Origin: UBA4363 sp002393965
GTDB taxonomy: Bacteria; Bacteroidota; Bacteroidia; Bacteroidales; Paludibacteraceae
Reading direction: 5' to 3'
NCBI GenBank assembly: GCA_946542925.1
Contig: CAMNLA010000008.1
Location: forward strand, 1-46,023
DNA: 46,023 nt
In this document: in pieces, positions 39,620 to 46,023 of the stretch
Position numbering within the stretch: the stretch's first letter is position 1
How the letters are laid out: each line of letters begins with the position of its first letter
The notes under the pieces: generated by a model
What the model was told of the DNA's origin: nothing
What the model saw: the letters and a program-made list of their open reading frames with translations, nothing else
Database searches by the model: none
Position numbers and translations under genes: made by a program

Positions 39620-41842
39620 TCACCCTTCACGGAGGACTTCTGCGACTCCTCTAATAGCAGCAATTCGACGGATAAGGTCTTCACATTCAGACAAATTGCC
39701 AACTCGAACAGTAACATGACATCTAAACACTCCTGCTTCCGAATCTACAGAAATAGACCGAAGGGAGAGATTTAGATGTTTTGATATAAGAGAAGTGATA
39801 TTGGTCACAATTCCGATATCATCCTTACCTGTGACACGCAATGTGACCGTATATTGATTTTCCCCTTTTCCAGACCATCTAGCTTTAACGATCCTATATC
39901 CATAGCGACTGATCATTTGCGGAGCATTGGGACAAGAAAGACGATGTATTTTGATACCACCCGCAGCTGAAACGAAACCAAAGACCTTATCTCCATAGAT
40001 TGGGTTGCAACACTTTGCCAATTTATATTCAATTCCTGTTAGGTTTTTGTCAATGACAAGGACATCATCACTGATTCCTTGTTTCCGAATATTCTCATCC
40101 TCATTTGGATCTGTTTGAATAAAGTCAGCAGCAGAATGTTCCACTAACGAATCACTTGTTGCCTTCCGTTCTGCCTCCATCCTTTCGCGAAATCGCTGCA
40201 AGTCAACAGTTCCATGAGCAACGCCTTGATAAAACTCCGTTACCGTCTTAAACCCAGCCTTTCGAATACAACGCATATAGACCGATTCATTATAGTCCCA
40301 TTTCCAATTTCGAAATTTACGTTCCAACATTTCCTTTCCAAGTTCTGCATCCTTCGTTGCCATTTCTCGCAGCACTTGTTTAATCTTGGTCTTTGCTTTT
40401 CCCGTCACGACACAATCCAACCAACTAATTTTAGGAATCTGATTCGGAGAGGTGAGAATTTCCACTTGATCACCATTGGAGAGGACGTGTCGGATCGGCA
40501 CATTTTTACCATTTACTTTTGCCCCAACACAACGGCAACCAATTGCAGAATGGATATGAAAAGCAAAATCAAGTACCGTAGCTCCCTGTTTCAGTTTCCG
40601 AAGTTCTCCATTAGGTGTAAATACAAAGACATCATCTTCATAAAGGTCCAATCGAAAATCGTCCATAAAATCCACAGCATTCTTTTCTGGATTTTCCAGA
40701 ATCTCACGCAGGTTCTTCAACCATTCTTCCATTCCCTGTTCACTCTTGATTCCCTTATATTTCCAATGTGCCGCAAGACCTTTCTCTGCAATTTCATCCA
40801 TACGGCGAGTGCGTATTTGAACCTCTACCCATTTTCCACTTGGTCCCATTACGGTAGTGTGCAAGCTCTCATATCCATTGGATTTTGGAATAGAAAGCCA
40901 ATCCCGCAGTCGTTTCGGGTTTGGCTGATAACGATCAGTTACAATTGAATAAACCTGCCAACAGTCAGATTTTTCTCTCTCTGGAGGACTATTTAATATA
41001 ATACGAACGGCAAATATGTCATAGATATTCTCAAAAGGAGTTCCCTTTTTCTTTATTTTATTCCAAATGCTATAAATAGACTTTGTCCGACCCTTTATTT
41101 CAAAATCGAATCCCTCCAATTCTAACTGATTCTTTAATGGTGAGATAAAGTCGTCGATATATTTCTCCCGTTCGCTCTTTGTCTCACTCAATCGAGCCAC
41201 AATATCATTGTAAATCTCAGGAGAAAGCCATTTTAGACTCAGGTCTTCTAATTCTGTTTTTAACTTGTAAAGTCCCATTCGATGTGCCATAGGGGCATAT
41301 AAGTAGGCAGACTCACGTGCTATACGATTACGGCGTTCTTCATCGTATAAAGATAGATTACGCATGATATAAACATGCTCGGCAATAAGAATAAAAACAA
41401 CACGAATATCTTCTGCAAAGGTCAAAAGCAATTTTCGGAAATTCTCAGATTCCACAGCCACACTCTTACTATAAAGTTCGTGTGCCTTAAGTAATCCTCG
41501 AACAATGATAGAAACTTCCTGACCAAAACGATGTTCAATATCATTCTCCATCAACACACCCTCACGCAAGGCATCAAACGCCAAAACTCCTAAAATGGTG
41601 GCTCTGCCCATTCCAATCTCACTGACAGCGAGATAAACCGTATTCAGATCCTTTATAATTGGATTCAGAACTTCTTGACCTGCTTCAGATTCTTTCTTTT
41701 GATCCACTATTTTCCGAAACAAATCATGTATCTCATGTAAATCATTCGAGTGAAGTTGATTTCCTGCAGCATGCAAAATTCGCCAATAAAGATGCAAGAT
41801 TTCCAGCTGTTCCTTTCCAGTAAAATATTTATCGTTTTCCAT
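39620..41842 (-). CDS. RelA/SpoT-family (p)ppGpp synthetase with degenerate hydrolase domain
   Basis: A 740-residue RSH protein. The N-terminal region (about 25-195) aligns with the HD hydrolase domain but the usual LLHDVVEDT stretch reads VLAFDALREG, and the later LADRLHNMRT site reads IAEHVYIMRN, so the metal-binding HD pair is missing. The synthetase domain (about 225-345) looks intact: GRTKSIYSIWNKI, YDIFAVRIIL, NGYESLHTTV, and EVQIRTRRMDEIAEKGLAAHWKYK. A TGS domain (about 385-450) and a C-terminal ACT domain (about 665-740) follow. It is therefore a RelA-type synthetase, probably not a hydrolase. A -7 box at 41859-41866 leaves a very short leader. Confidence 0.9.
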   Translation of the reverse strand: MENDKYFTGKEQLEILHLYWRILHAAGNQLHSNDLHEIHDLFRKIVDQKKESEAGQEVLNPIIKDLNTVYLAVSEIGMGRATILGVLAFDALREGVLMENDIEHRFGQEVSIIVRGLLKAHELYSKSVAVESENFRKLLLTFAEDIRVVFILIAEHVYIMRNLSLYDEERRNRIARESAYLYAPMAHRMGLYKLKTELEDLSLKWLSPEIYNDIVARLSETKSEREKYIDDFISPLKNQLELEGFDFEIKGRTKSIYSIWNKIKKKGTPFENIYDIFAVRIILNSPPEREKSDCWQVYSIVTDRYQPNPKRLRDWLSIPKSNGYESLHTTVMGPSGKWVEVQIRTRRMDEIAEKGLAAHWKYKGIKSEQGMEEWLKNLREILENPEKNAVDFMDDFRLDLYEDDVFVFTPNGELRKLKQGATVLDFAFHIHSAIGCRCVGAKVNGKNVPIRHVLSNGDQVEILTSPNQIPKISWLDCVVTGKAKTKIKQVLREMATKDAELGKEMLERKFRNWKWDYNESVYMRCIRKAGFKTVTEFYQGVAHGTVDLQRFRERMEAERKATSDSLVEHSAADFIQTDPNEDENIRKQGISDDVLVIDKNLTGIEYKLAKCCNPIYGDKVFGFVSAAGGIKIHRLSCPNAPQMISRYGYRIVKARWSGKGENQYTVTLRVTGKDDIGIVTNITSLISKHLNLSLRSISVDSEAGVFRCHVTVRVGNLSECEDLIRRIAAIRGVAEVLREG

Positions 41843-41858
41843 ATTTTTTAGAAAAATA

Positions 41859-41866
41859 CAAATATA
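41859..41866 (-). promoter_or_regulatory. -7 promoter box for the RelA/SpoT gene
   Basis: The minus strand reads TATATTTG, only 17 bp before the start codon at 41842. Confidence 0.5.
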
Positions 41867-41966
41867 AAAAGCAAATTTCTGTCAAGTTCATATTATGTAA
41901 GAAATAACCATTGGTATAAAAAACTTTTCTTTTTTGCATTACAATTGTAATTATGAGTTTTTTATG

Positions 41967-41974
41967 TATCTTTG
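41967..41974 (+). promoter_or_regulatory. -7 promoter box for rplU-rpmA
   Basis: TATCTTTG with ATTG 19 bp upstream (41944-41947). Transcription should start near 41981, leaving a leader of about 107 nt. Confidence 0.65.
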
Positions 41975-41980
41975 CACCCG

Positions 41981-42087
41981 TTTCGCACAGAGGCGACGTA
42001 CCAATGAATACGTCATAAGTGGCAACGACATGGATTTAGAGCATGTGACTGTCCCGCCTCCCCGATATAATTTTAAATCACATTGTA
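41981..42087 (+). promoter_or_regulatory. Structured ribosomal-protein leader upstream of rplU
   Basis: The leader folds as a multi-branched structure: closing stem GAGGC 41990-41994 with GCCTC 42056-42060; hairpin GACGTA 41995-42000 with TACGTC 42009-42014; hairpin ACATG 42028-42032 with CATGT 42042-42046. The arrangement suggests an autoregulatory site where a ribosomal protein, perhaps L21, binds its own message. Known L21 leaders were described in other phyla; equivalence is not established. Confidence 0.6.
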
Positions 42088-42402
42088 ATGTACGCAATTG
42101 TTGAAATCCAAGGACAGCAGTTCCGTGTCGAAAAAGGGCAAAAACTGTTTGTAAACGTTCTCCCTGACGCCAAAGAAGGCGACAAGGTTGAGTTCGAAAG
42201 AGTATTGTTGATTGACAATGACGGCACAGTATCGGTTGGTACTCCAACTATTTCTGGAGCGAAAGTTGTCGCTGAGGTCAACGGCGCAGCAAAAGGCAAG
42301 AAGGTGCTTGTCTTCCACAAGAAGCGTCGTAAAGGCTACAGGAAACTGAATGGTCACCGCCATCAGTACACATCAGTTACAATCAACGATATTGTTGCAT
42401 AA
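42088..42402 (+). CDS. rplU: 50S ribosomal protein L21
   Basis: A 104-residue ribosomal protein beginning MYAIVEIQGQQFRVEKGQ, with KVLVFHKKRRKGYRKLNGHRH (split family motif) towards the C-terminus. It binds 23S rRNA near L20. It is followed by rpmA after 20 bp, the near-universal rplU-rpmA pair. Expression is probably controlled by the structured leader at 41981-42087. Confidence 0.97.
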   Translation: MYAIVEIQGQQFRVEKGQKLFVNVLPDAKEGDKVEFERVLLIDNDGTVSVGTPTISGAKVVAEVNGAAKGKKVLVFHKKRRKGYRKLNGHRHQYTSVTINDIVA

Positions 42403-42422
42403 CCTTTTAAACAGATTGAATC

Positions 42423-42686
42423 ATGGCACATAAAAAAGGTGTAGGTAGTTCGAAGAATGGTCGTGAGTCACATAGCAAAAGACTCGGAATCAAAATTTTT
42501 GGTGGCCAGCATGTAATTGCAGGCAATATCATCGTACGTCAGCGCGGAACGCAGCACAATCCAGGACAAAATGTCGGCATGGGAAAAGATCATACGCTTT
42601 TTGCCCTTGTTGACGGAATAGTCAATTTTAAGAAAACAACCAACGATAAATCTTATGTTTCCGTTCTGCCGACAGAACAAAACTAA
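42423..42686 (+). CDS. rpmA: 50S ribosomal protein L27
   Basis: An 87-residue ribosomal protein starting MAHKKGVGSSKNGRES, with the conserved SKRLGIK and RQRGTQHNPGQNVGMGKDHT segments. The N-terminal tail reaches the peptidyl-transferase centre. There is no Firmicutes-type cleavable N-terminal extension. A strong terminator follows 28 bp after the stop. Confidence 0.97.
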   Translation: MAHKKGVGSSKNGRESHSKRLGIKIFGGQHVIAGNIIVRQRGTQHNPGQNVGMGKDHTLFALVDGIVNFKKTTNDKSYVSVLPTEQN

Positions 42687-42714
42687 GACAAAAAAGTTGA
42701 AAAAACATTATTTG

Positions 42715-42751
42715 AATCCGGTTTCCACAAAGTGGATACCGGATTTTTTTT
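42715..42751 (+). terminator. Intrinsic terminator of rplU-rpmA
   Basis: A 13-bp stem interrupted by one T-T mismatch (42715-42728 with 42732-42745), an AAA loop and a run of T. Confidence 0.9.
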
Positions 42752-42810
42752 ACATCATTTTTGTCTGAGACCTTTGACAAATTCAATTGGAACAAATATT
42801 ATAAAACCAT

Positions 42811-42818
42811 TATCTTTG
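42811..42818 (+). promoter_or_regulatory. -7 promoter box for serS
   Basis: TATCTTTG, 36 bp before the serS start. No T-box (absent from this phylum) or other riboswitch was seen. Confidence 0.6.
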
Positions 42819-42854
42819 CATTAGAGAAAAAAACATTACTAACACGCCATTTTT

Positions 42855-44126
42855 ATGCTTACCATTAAACAAATAACCGAAGACAAAGAGGGCATTATTC
42901 GTAAACTTTCTCGCAAACTATTTGACGGACGGGAAGCCATTGAATCGGTAATCTCTCTCAACGACAAACGTAAGACAACGCAGACAAAACTGGACAACAA
43001 TCTAGCCGAACTCAACAAAATCTCGAAATCAATCGGTCTCCTCATGAAAGAGGGAAAGAAAGAAGAGGCCGAAGCCGCTCGACTCAAGGTGTCCGGAATG
43101 AAGGAGGAAAACAAATCCCTCGAACTGACAATGAAGGAGGCAGAAGAGCAAATCCAAGCCATCCTTTATACCATCCCGAACATTCCTAACGACGACGTCC
43201 CTGACGGCAAATCTGCAGAAGATAATATCGTCGAGAAAACAGGTGGCATCAAGGTGGAACTCGGCGACGACGCTCTACCTCATTGGGAACTTGCCAAGAA
43301 ATACGACCTTATCGATTTTGATCTCGGAGTCAAAATAACCGGTGCAGGCTTCCCCGTCTACAAAGGGAAGGGTGCACGACTCCAACGTGCGCTCATTGAC
43401 TTCTTCCTTGACGAGGCAACTAAAGCAGGCTACACCGAAATCATGCCGCCGACTGTCGTCAATGCAGCTTCCGGATTCGGCACTGGACAACTTCCCGACA
43501 AAGAAGGACAGATGTACCATTGCGAAGTGGACGACCTTTACCTCATCCCTACTGCAGAAGTGCCCGTGACCAATATCTATCGCGATGTCATCCTCGACAA
43601 GAAGGATCTTCCTATTAAAAACTGCGCATATACGGAGTGCTTCCGACGCGAGGCCGGTTCCTACGGCAAGGATGTTCGAGGTCTCAATCGACTCCACGAG
43701 TTTTCTAAAGTCGAACTGGTCCGCATCGATACACCCGATCACTCCTACGAGTCTCTGAAGGAGATGCTCGATCACGTCGAAGGTCTGGTTCAAAAACTCG
43801 AACTGCCCTACCGCATCCTTCGTCTCTGCGGCGGCGACATGAGTTTCACATCTTCTATCTGCTTCGACTTCGAGGTCTACTCCGAAGCACAGAAACGTTG
43901 GCTAGAAGTTAGCTCGGTCAGCAATTTTGAATCCTATCAGGCTAACCGCCTTCACTGCCGATTCCGCGACGAGAATAAGAAAATTCAACTCTGCCACACC
44001 CTCAACGGCAGCGCATTGGCCCTCCCACGTATCGTTGCCGCTCTGCTCGAAAATAACCAGACGCCTGATGGCATCCGTATTCCAGTAGCTCTGCAGCCGT
44101 ACACGCGCTTCGATATGATCAAATGA
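42855..44126 (+). CDS. serS: Seryl-tRNA synthetase
   Basis: A 423-residue class II aminoacyl-tRNA synthetase. The N-terminal part (about 1-110) is the long antiparallel coiled coil that grips the tRNA extra arm. The catalytic core has motif 2, CFRREAGSYGKDVRGLNRLHEF (written here as CFRREAGSYG plus RLHEFSKVEL), TAEVPVTN for serine binding, and motif 3, NGSALALPRIVAALLENNQ. The length is standard. It is monocistronic between a promoter at 42811 and a terminator at 44151. The stop region contains a tandem TGATCAAA repeat. Confidence 0.96.
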   Translation: MLTIKQITEDKEGIIRKLSRKLFDGREAIESVISLNDKRKTTQTKLDNNLAELNKISKSIGLLMKEGKKEEAEAARLKVSGMKEENKSLELTMKEAEEQIQAILYTIPNIPNDDVPDGKSAEDNIVEKTGGIKVELGDDALPHWELAKKYDLIDFDLGVKITGAGFPVYKGKGARLQRALIDFFLDEATKAGYTEIMPPTVVNAASGFGTGQLPDKEGQMYHCEVDDLYLIPTAEVPVTNIYRDVILDKKDLPIKNCAYTECFRREAGSYGKDVRGLNRLHEFSKVELVRIDTPDHSYESLKEMLDHVEGLVQKLELPYRILRLCGGDMSFTSSICFDFEVYSEAQKRWLEVSSVSNFESYQANRLHCRFRDENKKIQLCHTLNGSALALPRIVAALLENNQTPDGIRIPVALQPYTRFDMIK

Positions 44127-44150
44127 TCAAATGATCTAAATTTCTTACCA

Positions 44151-44190
44151 AAAAGGAAAGCCAGAACAGTTGAGTTCTGGCTTTCCTTTT
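44151..44190. terminator. Very strong bidirectional terminator after serS
   Basis: A perfect 17-bp stem (44151-44167 with 44174-44190, AAAAGGAAAGCCAGAAC arms) with a 6-nt loop. It also serves the convergent SUMF1 gene that stops at 44234. Confidence 0.95.
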
Positions 44191-44233
44191 ATGTTGTCCT
44201 TACACCATCCATTGGGTGGCAAACCGGCCTTGC

Positions 44234-46023
44234 TTACTCATTCAAATCACTCTGCGATTTAGTGATGCCGTCCAATACAAGTCGGAATCCATAGTGAGTC
44301 ACACTGATCGATGAATGGGAAGTCGCCTTGCGGGCCGAAACACGACATTCTGTTGCAGACGAACTGCTGTTTCCTCCTCGCAACACCTTGTTGCCGTTCT
44401 GGTTTCCATTCGTTCCCTTTGCTACGCCAATAGGATTGGTCTGTGATGTTGAACTGTAATTACCATACCAGTCGTAGCACCATTCGGACACGTTTCCAGA
44501 CATGTCATAGAGTCCTGATTCGTTGGCTGCCTTTCCTGCAACTGGCCAGTGTGCCTTACGTCCAGAGGAAGTACTGTTGTCTGTATAGTATGCCACATCG
44601 TTCAGATTATTTCCTCCGGAATAGGTATATCCTGCCGAATTTTTCCCGCCTCGTGCAGCATACTCCCACTCTGCCTCTGTCGGGAGGGTGAATTGTTTGT
44701 CCGCAGCCAACTGTCCAGAAGTATGCAGGGATGCATTCAAGGCTGGCAGAAATTCATTAACGATTCTGTCATAGTTCACGTTATAGACTGGATAAGCGTC
44801 GCCCATACCATAATTGGCATTCCATTTCGGCTTGTTGGTCTCTCCCAATACAGCCACCCATAGCGCCTGCGTTACTTCAGTCTGACCCATTTCAAAATCG
44901 GATACAGTCACACTGTGTATCGGACTCTCTTCCAACGGAATGCCCGTTCCCGATGAACCCATCTGGAAGGTTCCTCCTTCAATTTCTACTGTTTTGAACG
45001 ACACACTGCCCACCGTGTAGGTTTTCGTCTTGACCGTAGGAGTTTTCGCTTTGACCGTAATTGTACCCGATACGGTCGTCTCCAGGTTGCTCGTCTTTGC
45101 CGTCACACTGATCGGATAGTTCATAATGGACGATGGCGTACCCGTGATCGTATAGGTCTTATAGTCCGCGGAAGTCTCTGCCGAAAGTCCAGCATCAGCC
45201 AGTCCCGTTGCACTCCAAATGGCAGAGACGTCAGAGGAGATGACAATCGTCGAAATCGCATCGCCCTTCTCGACCGTCTGATTCAGGTTCGATGTTGTTT
45301 CACCTCCAGTTTTTATCGTCAGCACCGGAGCTCCTATGACCTTTATGGTTCCTTGGATCACGTTTTGCGATGACATGCCGTTCTCCTTTCCTACAGCCGA
45401 TACCGTGAAGTTGAATATTCCCGATACCGTCGGCTTGCCCTGTATGGTCATAACCGTCTCAGACGTGGACGACTGGAGTCCCTGAACACCTACCGGCAAA
45501 CCGGTGACGGTCATGGTGGCAGGTATGTCAGAACGGATGTTGATGTTCTCTATGCTGCTGCCTGCCGTTACAGTCTGATTCAGCAACTCGGCTGCCGGTG
45601 GCTGCTCGCCGATCGGCTCGACAGACAGGACCGGACCGGTAGCGTTGGCTACGGTGATCTTTCCCGACAACTGCGCCGTACGACCGTCCGTCGTCTCGGC
45701 ATGGACGGTATAGTTAATGACTCCCGTTGCAGCTGGCGTACCGCTGATCGAGGATGTATTATCAATGTTCGGATCTCCGATTGTAATGCCAGATATGTTG
45801 TTGTCCTGACTGATGTATAGCAATGCACTCGACTCACTGGCCGTGAAGGTGATTGTCGTAAGGATCTCTCCTACACCGACCGTCTGGGTCGCACTGCCTC
45901 CCGTAACTATGATGGTCAGAGGAAGAAGCGGCTCCGTAACCGTCAACGTCGACACCGATGCCGTCGAGGTCTTGCCGTTCTTCGTCGCAGTCACACTGAT
46001 GCTGCTCACGCCCGTCGCAGTCG
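44234..46023 (-). CDS. Ig-like-repeat surface protein with C-terminal SUMF1 domain (5' end outside window)
   Basis: The frame is open to the right edge (the upstream codons continue ...TATGVSSIS), so the gene is truncated by the window; at least 596 codons are visible. The N-terminal part shows about three tandem repeats of 85-100 residues with He_PIG-like signatures (QTVTAGSSIENI, GLPVGVQGL, IQGKPTVSGIFNFTVSA). Residues in the last third form a SUMF1/FGE-like domain: VEIEGGTFQMGSSG, GQTEVTQALW, LPTEAEWEYAARGG, GLYDMSGNVSEWCYDW, and a final HYGFRLVL. The design suggests a long exported adhesin-like or glycan-binding protein. No C-terminal sorting domain is recognisable. It is related in its last domain to the protein at 16456. 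Confidence 0.85.
   Translation of the reverse strand, partial: TATGVSSISVTATKNGKTSTASVSTLTVTEPLLPLTIIVTGGSATQTVGVGEILTTITFTASESSALLYISQDNNISGITIGDPNIDNTSSISGTPAATGVINYTVHAETTDGRTAQLSGKITVANATGPVLSVEPIGEQPPAAELLNQTVTAGSSIENINIRSDIPATMTVTGLPVGVQGLQSSTSETVMTIQGKPTVSGIFNFTVSAVGKENGMSSQNVIQGTIKVIGAPVLTIKTGGETTSNLNQTVEKGDAISTIVISSDVSAIWSATGLADAGLSAETSADYKTYTITGTPSSIMNYPISVTAKTSNLETTVSGTITVKAKTPTVKTKTYTVGSVSFKTVEIEGGTFQMGSSGTGIPLEESPIHSVTVSDFEMGQTEVTQALWVAVLGETNKPKWNANYGMGDAYPVYNVNYDRIVNEFLPALNASLHTSGQLAADKQFTLPTEAEWEYAARGGKNSAGYTYSGGNNLNDVAYYTDNSTSSGRKAHWPVAGKAANESGLYDMSGNVSEWCYDWYGNYSSTSQTNPIGVAKGTNGNQNGNKVLRGGNSSSSATECRVSARKATSHSSISVTHYGFRLVLDGITKSQSDLNE

Overview
The window is chromosomal DNA of a member of the order Bacteroidales (phylum Bacteroidota), possibly a Prevotellaceae-like lineage, although the genus cannot be fixed from this sequence. 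The evidence is the fused MurF-Alr enzyme, a long SecA (1105 residues), a GSCFA protein, a DPP5-like S9 peptidase, meso-diaminopimelate dehydrogenase, a TonB-dependent receptor, and promoters that repeatedly carry the Bacteroidota -7 box TAnnTTTG (most often TATCTTTG) with few strong Shine-Dalgarno sites.

Layout. 1-108: start of an MBOAT acyltransferase running off the left edge. 358-4750 (minus): membrane protein, murF-alr and a universal stress protein, interrupted by a 209-bp MITE-like element. 4907-6768 (minus): GSCFA protein and a paralogous membrane protein. 6926-9274: divergent ddh and a His-rich CobW-type GTPase. 9485-13890 (minus): secA, lgt and a 43-residue Cys/Gly-rich lipoprotein. 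14157-17235 (minus): collagen-like lipoprotein, water channel aqpZ, LUD protein, SUMF1-domain protein. 17458-17652: an 11-bp minisatellite with higher-order structure, just upstream of a DPP5-like peptidase and a small unknown gene.

20312-23020 is the most unusual stretch: a textbook promoter, a rod-shaped structured RNA ending in an intrinsic terminator, then an AT-rich HpaII-type restriction-modification pair. tRNA-Gly(CCC) follows on the minus strand. 23360-34181 holds a GH28 pectinase, a candidate small RNA or attenuator, a lipoprotein, a copper P-type ATPase fused to a CopZ-like domain, then kdgK, eda and a hexuronate-type transporter, and a TonB-dependent receptor behind a 540-nt leader. 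GH28, transporter, KDG kinase and KDPG aldolase together form a plausible route from pectin galacturonate to pyruvate and glyceraldehyde 3-phosphate; the uronate isomerase, reductase and dehydratase steps are not in the window.

34272-44126 is mostly housekeeping and visibly AT-richer: DUF3332 lipoprotein, MBL-fold hydrolase, RsmF-like and RsmI-like methyltransferases, riboflavin synthase, MenA, a RelA/SpoT protein with a degenerate hydrolase domain, then rplU-rpmA behind a structured leader, and serS. The right edge carries the C-terminal part of a surface protein with Ig-like repeats and a SUMF1 domain.

All functional calls come from recognising motifs by eye; no database search or folding program was run.
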